Positions 49,489 to 56,987 of a DNA stretch of 64,000 nucleotides are shown piece after piece. Both the position numbers and the translations under genes were made by a program. Origin of the DNA: Sediminihabitans luteus. GTDB lineage: Bacteria; Actinomycetota; Actinomycetes; Actinomycetales; Cellulomonadaceae. The stretch spans positions 372,001 to 436,000 of the forward strand of contig NZ_PGFE01000002.1 in the NCBI RefSeq assembly GCF_002797595.1, in the 5' to 3' direction. Position 1 is the stretch's first letter. Each line of letters begins with the position of its first letter. The notes below the pieces were generated by a model. It had not been told where the DNA came from, did no database searches, and saw nothing but the letters and a program-made list of their open reading frames with translations.

Positions 49489-49591
49489 GGCTCAGCGTGC
49501 GACGCAGGGTTCGTTCAGCGTGGGACGCAGGGTTGGCTCAGCGTGCGACGCAGGGTTGGCTCAGCGTGCGACGCAGGGTTGGCTCAGCGCG
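49489..49591. repeat. 23-bp tandem repeat, 4.5 copies, reaching into the FemABX stop codon
   Basis: Units at 49489-49511, 49512-49534, 49535-49557 and 49558-49580 plus a partial fifth. Units 1, 3 and 4 are identical; unit 2 carries three changes. The last unit contains the stop codon of the FemABX gene, so the array lies in its 3' untranslated region and in the gap to the fadA start. Confidence 0.92.
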
Positions 49592-50672
49592 AGCCGCGCA
49601 GCTTGCGCACGACCTTCTTCGCGGTCGGCAGCGCGTTGTTCCACGCCGAGTACCACATCGAGAACGGCACGTCGACGCTGCGCACGAGCTCGTCCGAGTG
49701 CTGCGCGAAGCTCTTCTTGAACTCGCTGATCCCGTCGTTGAGCAGCCCGTTCATGTCGTAGCGCACCACGCCGGCCGCGCGCGCGACCTCGACCGCGTGC
49801 CACTTGACGGGCGCGTTGGCGCGCAGGCGGCGCCCGGCGTCGTCGATGCCGCCGTAGAGCTCGAACGACGTCGACGCGGACTGCACGCACCACACGAACG
49901 ACACGGGCGCGCCGTCCGCGAACGCCGCGACGAGCACCGAGTGCTCGCCGAGCTCGCGGTGGATCGCGAGGTAGTAGTCGTCGTCGTGCAGCGCGAAGCC
50001 CGCGCGGGCCGCGGTCTCCTTGTAGACCTCGAGCACCGCGCGCACCTCGGACTCGTCCTGCACGCGCCGGACCTCGAGGCCGGTGCGCGCGGCCTTGCGG
50101 ATGTCGTAGCGCGTCGACTTGCCCATGACCTTCGTCAGGTCCTCGGGGCTGCGGGTGAGGTCCAGGATCAGGGTCGAGGGGTACAGGATCGGGTTCGGCG
50201 AGGGGCGCGCGCCCTCGAGCTCGAGCGACGAACCCTCGGGCCAGTCGGGCTCGAGCGTGATGCCGACGCCGCCGACGCGGTCCTTGCACCAGGAGACCAC
50301 GGCCGCCGAGACCTGCGAGCGCAGCGGCTCGGTGCCCACGCCGTACCCGCCACCCCGGTACGCGCCCTCGGGGAGGTCCGCGGGGACGTCGTCCGCGGCG
50401 GGGTCGGGGGAGATCACGACCGGGCCGCGCGGCACGTGCGCGAGGGCCTTGAACTGTGCCGGCAGGGACCGCACCAGGACCTGCGCGAGGCCGACCACGA
50501 CCCCGTCGGGACCCGTGACGCGCAGGCGCCGGGGGGTCCAGGCGCCCGTGGCCTTGACCTCGCCCCAGCCCCAGAGCTGCAGCGGGTGACCGCCCGCGTC
50601 GAGGACCATGCGGTCCCACGCGGAGCGGTCGGTGATCTCGTCGACGGTCAGGTTCAGGTTCGGCGCGTGCAC
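49584..50672 (-). CDS. FemABX-family peptidyltransferase (lipid II cross-bridge type)
   Basis: A 362-residue protein with the double GNAT-like fold of Fem transferases. Family features: HPLQLWGWGEVKATGAW near the N-terminus, a central LTKVMGKSTRYDIRKAARTGLEVR (about 178-202), then YKETAARAGFALHDDDYY and the final KWHAVEVARAAGVVRYDMNGL...ISEFKKSF (about 290-335). Fem enzymes add amino acids from aminoacyl-tRNA to the lipid II stem peptide in the cytoplasm. In an organism whose bridge may be made by an ATP-grasp ligase (54187-55458), its precise substrate is open. GTG start at 50672 is fixed by TAGGGT ending seven bases upstream. Its 3' end runs into a 23-bp repeat array. Confidence 0.88.
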   Translation of the reverse strand: MHAPNLNLTVDEITDRSAWDRMVLDAGGHPLQLWGWGEVKATGAWTPRRLRVTGPDGVVVGLAQVLVRSLPAQFKALAHVPRGPVVISPDPAADDVPADLPEGAYRGGGYGVGTEPLRSQVSAAVVSWCKDRVGGVGITLEPDWPEGSSLELEGARPSPNPILYPSTLILDLTRSPEDLTKVMGKSTRYDIRKAARTGLEVRRVQDESEVRAVLEVYKETAARAGFALHDDDYYLAIHRELGEHSVLVAAFADGAPVSFVWCVQSASTSFELYGGIDDAGRRLRANAPVKWHAVEVARAAGVVRYDMNGLLNDGISEFKKSFAQHSDELVRSVDVPFSMWYSAWNNALPTAKKVVRKLRGSR

Positions 50673-50679
50673 GCGGTCG

Positions 50680-50685
50680 ACCCTA
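50680..50685 (-). promoter_or_regulatory. -10 hexamer TAGGGT, leaderless promoter of the FemABX gene
   Basis: TAGGGT on the minus strand ends seven bases before the GTG at 50672, between the RNase D gene and FemABX. Confidence 0.6.
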
Positions 50686-50708
50686 CCGTGCCGGGTCCCG
50701 GGGCCCGC

Positions 50709-52010
50709 TCACGCCCCCGGGCTCGCCGGTGTCGCCCGCAGGGCCGTGACCAGCGGTTCCACGAGCAGATCGCGCTGCCAGGGGCGCGCGCCGCGCCCCG
50801 CGAGGAACGCGTCCACGCCCGCGGCGTCGGCCGGGTCCGGCGGCGTCCAGCACAGCCGCCGCAGGGCGTCGGGCTGCAGCAGGTTCTCGACCGGCGTCGA
50901 GCGCTCCTCGCTCACGCGCTGCACGACGTCGCGCGCGGCCTCGAGCCGTGCGGCGGCCCCGGGGTCGCGGTCGGCCCAGGCGCGCGGCGGCGGCGGGGCG
51001 TCCGTGCTCGGCCCGCGCGAGGACGGCAGCTCGCTCTCGGGCAGCCGCAGCGCGGCGTCGATCGCGGCCTGCCACTGCGGGGCACGGCGCTTGGTCATCT
51101 TGCCCGCGAACTCGCGCAGGGCCGTGAGCTCGGGCACCGTGCGGGGCAGGGCCTTCGCGGCCGCGACGATCGCGCGGTCGGGCAGCACGCGCCCGGGGGC
51201 GACGTCGCGGCGGCGTGCGTTCTCGTCGCGCGCGAGCCACAGGCTGCGCACCACGGCGATGCGGCGGCGGTCGCGCAGCACGTGCATGCCGGACGTGCGG
51301 CGCCACGGGTCCTGGCGCGGCGGGGGCGGGGGAGCGGTGCGCACCGCCTCGAACTCCTGCGCGGCCCACCCGGCCTTGCCGGCCGCCTCGAGCCGCTCCG
51401 CGAGCCGGTCGCGCAGCTCGACGAGCACCTCGACGTCGAGCGCGGCGTACCGCAGCCAGTCCTCGGGCAGCGGGCGCGTCGACCAGTCGACCGCCGAGTG
51501 CTCCTTGGCGAGCCCCAGGCCGAGGACCTCGGCGACCACGGCCGCGAGGCCGACCCGCTCCATGCCCAGCAGGCGCGCGGCGAGCTCGGTGTCGAACACG
51601 CGCGCGGGGCGCAGGCCGTGCTCGCCGAAGCCCGGGAGGTCCTGCGACGCGGCGTGCAGCACCCACTCGGCGTCGCCCACGGCCTCGCTGAGCGCCGACA
51701 TGTCCGGCACCCCCACCGGGTCGATCAGCGCCGTCCCGGCCCCCGCGCGCCGCACCTGCACGAGGTACGTCGCCTGGCCGTACCGGTAGCCCGACGCGCG
51801 CTCGGCATCGGCCGCGACCGGGCCCGTGCCCGCCGCGAACGCCTCGACCACGCGCGCGAACGCCGCCGGGGTGTCGACGACGCGCGGGATCCCGTCGGCC
51901 GGCTCGGTCAGCGGCGTGACGGCGGGCGCCTCGGGCGCGCTCTCGGGCGGGGTCCCGGTCGCGGACCCGGTCGGGTCGCTCGGGACGTCGGGCGTGACGG
52001 GCTGGCTCAT
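50709..52010 (-). CDS. Ribonuclease D-like 3'-5' exonuclease with HRDC domain
   Basis: A 433-residue DEDD-family exonuclease. After a Pro/Thr-rich N-terminus (about 1-40) the exonuclease domain shows the motifs VAADAERASGYRYGQ (Asp/Glu pair), LHAASQDLPGF (Asp), and a YAALDVEVLVELRD ending (DEDDy tyrosine and aspartate). An HRDC domain follows at about 225-305 (LWLARDENARRRDVAPGRVLPD), and a second HRDC-like region at the C-terminus. It trims RNA 3' ends, probably tRNA or stable RNA. ATG at 52010 overlaps the DUF3000 stop by four bases, so it is the second gene of that operon. Confidence 0.9.
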   Translation of the reverse strand: MSQPVTPDVPSDPTGSATGTPPESAPEAPAVTPLTEPADGIPRVVDTPAAFARVVEAFAAGTGPVAADAERASGYRYGQATYLVQVRRAGAGTALIDPVGVPDMSALSEAVGDAEWVLHAASQDLPGFGEHGLRPARVFDTELAARLLGMERVGLAAVVAEVLGLGLAKEHSAVDWSTRPLPEDWLRYAALDVEVLVELRDRLAERLEAAGKAGWAAQEFEAVRTAPPPPPRQDPWRRTSGMHVLRDRRRIAVVRSLWLARDENARRRDVAPGRVLPDRAIVAAAKALPRTVPELTALREFAGKMTKRRAPQWQAAIDAALRLPESELPSSRGPSTDAPPPPRAWADRDPGAAARLEAARDVVQRVSEERSTPVENLLQPDALRRLCWTPPDPADAAGVDAFLAGRGARPWQRDLLVEPLVTALRATPASPGA

Positions 52011-52597
52011 GACCCCATGGTCTCGCGTCGGGGCCGGAACGCGGACACGCCGTCCGGCAGCGGGGGCAGACCGGCGGCCGCGCACAGGAACGTCGCCCAC
52101 GCGCTCAGGTGCGGGCCGAGGTCGGGGGACCCGGGCGTCCACGACGTGCGGGCCTCGAGCTCGACGTCCGCGTCGCGTCCCGCGAGCGCGCCGAAGCTCT
52201 CGGAGACCACGCGCGTGATCGTGCCGCCCGTCGCGTGCGCGTCGACGCCGTCGAGGGCGTCCTCGAGCCACGTCCAGGCGACCTCGGCGAGCAGCGGGTC
52301 GGCGGCCATGTCGGGCTCCATGACGGTCCGCACGAGCGTCACGACGCGGAACGTGCCGTCCCACGCCTCCTGCCCGGCGGGGTCGTGCAGCACGATGAAC
52401 CGGCCCGAGGCGACCTCGTCGTCCGCGTCGTGGCCGCCGCGGTGCACGCTCGCCTCGAGCGCGACGGCGAACGGCGCGATGCGGCGCGGCGCGGGGATCT
52501 CGCGCAGCACGACCTCGGGCCGCAGCCGTGTGCTCCCGATCGCCCGCAGGGCGTCCCTGAAGGCTCCGGGGACGTCGGCGCGTCCGGGCGTGGTCAT
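52007..52597 (-). CDS. DUF3000 family protein
   Basis: A 196-residue soluble actinobacterial protein of unknown function. It begins with ALRAIGSTRLRPEVVLREIPAPRRIAPFAVALEA and contains SGRFIVLHDPAGQEAWDGTFRVVTLVRT and WTWLEDALDG, followed by ESFGALAGR and RTSWTP; these are DUF3000 landmarks. No catalytic motif is visible. ATG at 52597 rather than an upstream in-frame start at 52606 is favoured by a TAGTGT box ending seven bases before it. The RNase D gene is translationally coupled behind it, a pairing conserved in actinobacteria, which hints at RNA metabolism. Confidence 0.85.
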   Translation of the reverse strand: MTTPGRADVPGAFRDALRAIGSTRLRPEVVLREIPAPRRIAPFAVALEASVHRGGHDADDEVASGRFIVLHDPAGQEAWDGTFRVVTLVRTVMEPDMAADPLLAEVAWTWLEDALDGVDAHATGGTITRVVSESFGALAGRDADVELEARTSWTPGSPDLGPHLSAWATFLCAAAGLPPLPDGVSAFRPRRETMGS

Positions 52598-52604
52598 GCG
52601 CAGC

Positions 52605-52610
52605 ACACTA
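52605..52610 (-). promoter_or_regulatory. -10 hexamer TAGTGT, leaderless promoter of the DUF3000-RNase D operon
   Basis: TAGTGT on the minus strand ends seven bases before the ATG at 52597 and overlaps the alternative start at 52606, excluding it. Confidence 0.55.
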
Positions 52611-52673
52611 CGAGGTGGTGTCCACGATGTGGAGCAACGGCGCGCGGGCAGGGGCTCGGGCCGGGCCGCGTAC

Positions 52674-52679
52674 TAGGGT
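52674..52679 (+). promoter_or_regulatory. -10 hexamer TAGGGT of gnd
   Basis: TAGGGT predicts transcription near 52686 and a leader of about 68 bases with AAGGAG (52738-52743) before the gnd ATG. Confidence 0.5.
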
Positions 52680-52753
52680 GAGGTGTGCGGGAGCGCCACC
52701 ACGGTCGCTGACCCGCTGCGAACTGATCCCCTTCTCAAGGAGCTTCGAAGCGA

Positions 52754-54190
52754 ATGTCTGCACGCGCACAGATCGGTGTCACCGGGCTCGCCGTCATGGG
52801 CCGCAACCTCGCCCGCAACTTCGCGCGTCACGGGTACACCGTCGCCGTGCACAACCGTTCCTACGGCAAGACGCAGTCGCTCATCGCCGAGAACGGTGAC
52901 GACGGGGACTTCGTGCCGTCGGAGTCGATGGAGGACTTCGTCGCGTCGCTCGAGCGCCCGCGCAAGGTCGTCGTCATGGTCAAGGCCGGCGCCGCGACCG
53001 ACGCCGTGATCGACGAGCTCGTGCCGCTGCTCGAGGAGGGCGACATCGTCGTCGACGCCGGCAACGCGCACTTCCCCGACACGATCCGCCGCGAGAACGC
53101 GCTGCGCGAGAAGGGCCTGCACTTCGTCGGCACGGGCGTCTCGGGCGGCGAGGAGGGCGCGCTCAACGGCCCGTCGATCATGCCGGGCGGCACCGCGGAG
53201 TCGTACGAGAGCCTCGGCCCGATCCTCGAGGACATCTCGGCCAAGGTCGACGGCGTGCCGTGCTGCACCTACGTCGGGCCGGACGGCGCCGGGCACTTCG
53301 TCAAGATGGTGCACAACGGCATCGAGTACGCCGACATGCAGCTCATCGCCGAGGCCTACGACCTGCTCAAGCAGGGGCTCGGCGCGTCGGCCGCGGAGAT
53401 CGGCCAGATCTTCGCCGAGTGGAACACGGGCGACCTCGAGTCGTTCCTCATCGAGATCACCGCCGACGTGCTGCAGCACGTCGACGCGGAAACCGGCTCG
53501 GCGTTCGTCGACGTCGTGCTCGACCAGGCCGAGCAGAAGGGCACGGGCCGCTGGACCGTGCAGAACGGCCTCGACCTGGGCGTGCCGATCACGGGCATCG
53601 CCGAGGCGACGTTCGCGCGCGCGCTCTCGGGCTCGGTCCCGCAGCGCGAGGCGGGCCGCGCGGCCCTGCCCGCGGACGCGGGCACCTGGGCCGTCGAGGA
53701 CCGCGACGCGTTCGTCGAGGACGTGCGCCTCGCACTGTTCGCGTCGAAGGTCGTCGCGTACTCGCAGGGCTTCGACCAGATCGCCGCCGCCTCGGCCGAG
53801 AACGGCTGGGACATCGACCGCGGCGCCATGGCCCGCATCTGGCGCGGCGGCTGCATCATCCGTGCCCGGTTCCTCAACCGCATCACCGAGGCGTACGAGC
53901 GCGACGCGGAGCTCCCGCTGCTGCTCGCCGACGAGTACTTCACCGGTGCGGTCGGCAACGGCCTCGCCGCGTGGCGCCGGATCGTGTCGCAGGCCGCCCT
54001 CAACGGCGTGCCCGTGCCCGCGTTCGCGTCGTCGCTGTCGTACTACGACGGCGTGCGCGCCGAGCGTCTGCCCGCCGCGCTGATCCAGGCGCAGCGCGAC
54101 TTCTTCGGGGCGCACACCTACAAGCGCGTCGACCGCGAGGGCACGTTCCACACCGAGTGGTCGCTCGACCGCTCCGAGTCGCAGGCGTGA
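52754..54190 (+). CDS. gnd: 6-phosphogluconate dehydrogenase, decarboxylating
   Basis: A 478-residue enzyme of the oxidative pentose phosphate pathway: 6-phosphogluconate plus NADP to ribulose-5-phosphate, CO2 and NADPH. N-terminal coenzyme domain: GVTGLAVMGRNLARN (residues 8-22) and VHNRSYGKT, the Arg/Lys pattern that favours NADP. Catalytic residues lie in VSGGEEGALNGPSIMPGG (about 128-145) and FVKMVHNGIEYADM (Lys, His, Asn, about 182-195). The C-terminal tail ends TYKRVDREGTFHTEW. Length matches long-chain dimeric Gnd. Its stop overlaps the GTG of the ATP-grasp ligase, an unexpected operon partner. Confidence 0.97.
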   Translation: MSARAQIGVTGLAVMGRNLARNFARHGYTVAVHNRSYGKTQSLIAENGDDGDFVPSESMEDFVASLERPRKVVVMVKAGAATDAVIDELVPLLEEGDIVVDAGNAHFPDTIRRENALREKGLHFVGTGVSGGEEGALNGPSIMPGGTAESYESLGPILEDISAKVDGVPCCTYVGPDGAGHFVKMVHNGIEYADMQLIAEAYDLLKQGLGASAAEIGQIFAEWNTGDLESFLIEITADVLQHVDAETGSAFVDVVLDQAEQKGTGRWTVQNGLDLGVPITGIAEATFARALSGSVPQREAGRAALPADAGTWAVEDRDAFVEDVRLALFASKVVAYSQGFDQIAAASAENGWDIDRGAMARIWRGGCIIRARFLNRITEAYERDAELPLLLADEYFTGAVGNGLAAWRRIVSQAALNGVPVPAFASSLSYYDGVRAERLPAALIQAQRDFFGAHTYKRVDREGTFHTEWSLDRSESQA

Positions 54191-55458
54191 GCGCGCCCGC
54201 ACCGACGGCGACGAACCTGCTGCCGGTCGCGGTCGGCGGCGACATCGGCTCGTACGCGATGCTCCGCGCGTTCCACGAGCGCTACGGGTGCGACGCGGTC
54301 GTGGTCGCGAGCGTCGTCACGCGCGCGATGGCCGACTCGTCGTTCGTGCGCGTCGTCGTCGAGCCGAAGGTCGACGAGCCCGAGGCCATGGTCGCCGCGC
54401 TCGAGCGGGTCGCCGCGCAGCACCCGGACCGCACGCTCGTGCTGCTCACGAACGCCGACTGGTACGTGCGATCGGTCATCGAGCACCGCGAGCGCCTGGA
54501 GGCGGCCGGCTACCTGCTGCCGTACTGCTCGCTCGACGTGCTCGAGAAGGTCTCGTCCAAGGAGGGCTTCGCCGAGATCTGCGACCGCCTGGGCATCCCG
54601 ACGCCGCGCACCGTCGCGGTCGACGTGCCCGCCCTGGTCGCGGCCGGGGGGCGGACGGCGGTCCCGACGTTCCCGGTCGACCTCGAGTTCCCGATCGTGG
54701 GCAAGCCGTCGTCGTCGGCGGACTACTACTACGTGTCGTTCCCGGGCAAGAAGAAGATCCACCACATCGACACGCGCGCGGAGCTCGACGAGCTCCTCGG
54801 GCACCTCGTCGACGCGGGGTACGCCGGGACGTTCCTGCTGCAGGAGTTCATCCCCGGGGACGAGACGCAGATGCGCTCGCTGACCGCCTACCGGGACCGT
54901 GCGGGGCACATCACCCTGCTCGCGACGGGTCGGGTGCTGCTCGAGGAGCACACGCCCGGCACGCTCGGGATCCCCGCGGCGATCCTGGTCGAGCCGTACG
55001 AGGACGCGATGGACGCCGCGACCCGGTTCCTCGACGAGGCCGGGTACGTGGGGTTCGCCAACTTCGACTACAAGCTCGACCCGCGCACGGGTCGGCACGT
55101 GTACTTCGAGATGAACCCGCGTGTGGGCCGGAACAACTACTACGTGACCGGCTCGGGGGCGAACGTCGCCGAGGCGATCGTCGAGGACCACGTGCACGAC
55201 CGGGCGGGGGAGGTCGCGCGCTCGCAGCGCGAGGTCCTGTACTCGGTGGTGCCGTTCGGGCTGCTGCAGAAGTACGTGCTCGACGACGCCCTGCGGGCAC
55301 GGCTCGTGGCCGCGAAGAAGCGCGGGGACGTCGTCCACCCGCTCAAGTACGGCGCGGACGCGGGCATCAAGCGTCGGCTCGTGGTCGAGGCCGTGACGCA
55401 GAACTACCGGCGCAAGTACGCGCAGTACTACCCGAAGCCCACGAGCTCGGGGTACTGA
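54187..55458 (+). CDS. ATP-grasp carboxylate-amine ligase, resembling D-aspartate ligase (Asl)
   Basis: A 423-residue ATP-grasp enzyme. The N-terminus LLPVAVGGDIGSYAMLRAFHERYG, the FPIVGKPSSSADYYYVSFPGKKK stretch (about 172-195), LLQEFIPGDETQMRS (about 218-232), and GFANFDYKLDPRTG with YFEMNPRVGRNNY (about 290-320, metal ligands) follow the pattern I recall from Enterococcus faecium Asl(fm), which attaches D-aspartate to the peptidoglycan stem lysine. Cellulomonas-type walls are reported as ornithine with D-Glu or D-Asp bridges (A4 type), so a ligase adding a D-amino diacid to the stem peptide is a good inference, not proven. GTG start overlaps the gnd stop (GTGA). A 23-bp hairpin ends the operon. 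Confidence 0.85.
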   Translation: MSAPAPTATNLLPVAVGGDIGSYAMLRAFHERYGCDAVVVASVVTRAMADSSFVRVVVEPKVDEPEAMVAALERVAAQHPDRTLVLLTNADWYVRSVIEHRERLEAAGYLLPYCSLDVLEKVSSKEGFAEICDRLGIPTPRTVAVDVPALVAAGGRTAVPTFPVDLEFPIVGKPSSSADYYYVSFPGKKKIHHIDTRAELDELLGHLVDAGYAGTFLLQEFIPGDETQMRSLTAYRDRAGHITLLATGRVLLEEHTPGTLGIPAAILVEPYEDAMDAATRFLDEAGYVGFANFDYKLDPRTGRHVYFEMNPRVGRNNYYVTGSGANVAEAIVEDHVHDRAGEVARSQREVLYSVVPFGLLQKYVLDDALRARLVAAKKRGDVVHPLKYGADAGIKRRLVVEAVTQNYRRKYAQYYPKPTSSGY

Positions 55459-55475
55459 CCCTCAGGGTCCGACGA

Positions 55476-55523
55476 CGAGAGCCCCGGGGCGCCCACCGTG
55501 CGGTGGGTGCCCCGGGGCTCTCG
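55476..55523. terminator. Bidirectional 23-bp hairpin after the ATP-grasp ligase gene
   Basis: A 23-bp stem (55476-55498 with 55501-55523, one G-T pair) and a very small loop lie between convergent stops. It is the longest hairpin in the window. Confidence 0.8.
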
Positions 55524-55549
55524 TGGTTCCCGGGCGGGTTCGTCCGGGC

Positions 55550-56035
55550 TCAGCCGAGCTCGGACGTGCCGAGGTAGATGTGCAGCACCGGCACCTGCAG
55601 GCTCTCGCGCGCCTTCGACGCCCAGTCGGTGTGGAACGTGTCCTCGACCGCGTGCGGGTACGTCAGCACCACGATCTCGCGCGCCTCGCCGGCCTCGACG
55701 ATCGCGCGCACGGCCGGCAGCGGGTCGTCCTCGGTGACCTCGCCGACGACGTCGACGCCCGCGTCCGCGAGCGCCTGCACCGTCGTCGCGAGCTGCTCGC
55801 CCGCGGTCTGCCGGGCGACCACGGGGTCGGGCTCCTTGCCGATCATCGCGTCCCACGCCTCGCGCAGGTAGCCCAGGCTCAGGTAGTCGATGAACGACTC
55901 CACGAGGTTGTGCTCGGTGTCGGCGGGCACCAGCACCCGGTAGCGCACGTCGTCGTCCGTGTGCAACGACGTCACGTGCTCGACGTCCGAGGCGGACAGG
56001 GCATCTTCGGCAAGAACCAGGATCGTGTCGGTCAC
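55550..56035 (-). CDS. UspA-like small protein of unknown function
   Basis: A 161-residue protein with a flavodoxin/Usp-like alternating pattern: TDTILVLAEDALSASDVEHV at the start, YRVLVPADTEHN, a helix-rich middle (LVESFIDYLSLGYLREAWDAMIG), then VDVVGEVTEDDPLPAVRAIVEAGEAREIVVLTYPHAVEDTFHTDWASKARESLQVPVLHIY. The last section resembles the ATP-loop end of universal stress proteins, but the canonical G-x2-G-x9-G(S/T) motif is missing, so nucleotide binding is doubtful. Orthologues in actinobacteria are sometimes mislabelled indole-3-glycerol phosphate synthase; nothing here supports that. GTG at 56035 is set by TACGGT ending seven bases upstream. Confidence 0.75.
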   Translation of the reverse strand: MTDTILVLAEDALSASDVEHVTSLHTDDDVRYRVLVPADTEHNLVESFIDYLSLGYLREAWDAMIGKEPDPVVARQTAGEQLATTVQALADAGVDVVGEVTEDDPLPAVRAIVEAGEAREIVVLTYPHAVEDTFHTDWASKARESLQVPVLHIYLGTSELG

Positions 56036-56042
56036 GGGACCC

Positions 56043-56048
56043 ACCGTA
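56043..56048 (-). promoter_or_regulatory. -10 hexamer TACGGT, leaderless promoter of the Usp-like gene
   Basis: TACGGT on the minus strand ends seven bases before the GTG at 56035, and overlaps the alternative GTG at 56044. Confidence 0.55.
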
Positions 56049-56101
56049 GTCGGCGCGACGACGCAGCGTCGCCCCGCCGACGCGTGTCACACCGCGACAC
56101 C

Positions 56102-56107
56102 TAGGCT
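56102..56107 (+). promoter_or_regulatory. -10 hexamer TAGGCT, leaderless promoter of the SDR-like gene
   Basis: TAGGCT ends six bases before the GTG at 56114. Confidence 0.65.
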
Positions 56108-56113
56108 GGTGGC

Positions 56114-56920
56114 GTGACCGCCACGTCGTCCGGTGCCGTGCCCGGCGAGCCACCAGCCCCTCGCACGGTCGCGCCCGGCGCCTCCGCACCTGCCGACGCC
56201 GATGCCCCCGAGGCCGACGCTCCTGACGCCGGTGCACCTACTGCCGGTGCACCTGCTGCCGGTGCCGCCGACCGTCGGGGCGTCGTCGTGCTCGGTGCCA
56301 CGGGTCTCGTGGGCGGTGCGGTCGCCCGCGCGCTGCGGGCCGACGGCGTGCCCGTCCTCGCGGCGGGGCGCGACCAGGACCGGCTCGCCGCGCTCGCCCA
56401 CGAGGGCTGCGCGACCACGCGGCTGGGCGAGCCCGCGCTCCTGGGGCAGGACGTCGCACGGTTCGCCGCGACGCACGGCGTCCAGGGCGTCGTGGCCGCG
56501 ATCGGCGGCTGGTGGATCGGCGACCGGCTCCTCGACCTCGACCCCACCACCTGGGAGGCGATGCTCGCGAGCCACCTCACCGCGCACCTCGACGCGGCCC
56601 GCACGCTCGCACCGCACCTGCCGCCCGGCGCCGCGTGGGTCGTGCTCAACGGCGCCGCGTCGTCCGAGCCCATGGCGCACTCGGGACCGGTGTCCGTGAC
56701 GGGGGCCGGGCTGCACATGCTCGTCGAGGTGCTGCGCGCCGAGGAACCCCCGGGCGGGACCCGGTTCCACGAGGTCGTCGTCGACCACGCGATCGCGGGG
56801 GACGACCGCAACCTCGACCCCGCGGTCGAGGTGCCGCTCGACGCCGTCGTGGCCACGGTGCTCGCACGCCTGCCGCACGACGCCGCACCCGGCGTCGTGC
56901 ACGTGCCCGCGCGGGCGTGA
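56114..56920 (+). CDS. SDR-family NAD(P)-binding protein lacking the usual catalytic residues
   Basis: A 268-residue protein. Residues 1-55 are an Ala/Pro/Asp/Gly low-complexity tail (PADADAPEADAPDAGAP). The Rossmann core starts at about 56 with VVVLGATGLVGGAVARAL, the SDR glycine motif, then AGRDQDRL. VVAAIGGWWIGDRLLDLDPTTWEAMLASHLTAHLDAARTLAP matches the NNAG and helix regions, although NNAG itself reads AIGG. At the active site the expected Y-x3-K is replaced: the aligned stretch is GPVSVTGAGLHM, with neither Tyr nor Lys. It therefore looks like a non-catalytic or altered SDR. The start is fixed by TAGGCT just upstream. Confidence 0.78.
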   Translation: MTATSSGAVPGEPPAPRTVAPGASAPADADAPEADAPDAGAPTAGAPAAGAADRRGVVVLGATGLVGGAVARALRADGVPVLAAGRDQDRLAALAHEGCATTRLGEPALLGQDVARFAATHGVQGVVAAIGGWWIGDRLLDLDPTTWEAMLASHLTAHLDAARTLAPHLPPGAAWVVLNGAASSEPMAHSGPVSVTGAGLHMLVEVLRAEEPPGGTRFHEVVVDHAIAGDDRNLDPAVEVPLDAVVATVLARLPHDAAPGVVHVPARA

Positions 56921-56973
56921 GGTAGGCGGGCGTGAGGTGGGCGACGTCACAGCGTCCCACCCACGGCCGGGCG

Positions 56974-56979
56974 TAGGCT
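56974..56979 (+). promoter_or_regulatory. -10 hexamer TAGGCT, leaderless zapE promoter
   Basis: TAGGCT ends eight bases before the GTG at 56988. Confidence 0.55.
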
Positions 56980-56987
56980 TGAACGTT

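Noticed and set aside
49489-49591. CRISPR array
   Set aside because: Units are directly adjacent with no spacers, and no cas gene is present.
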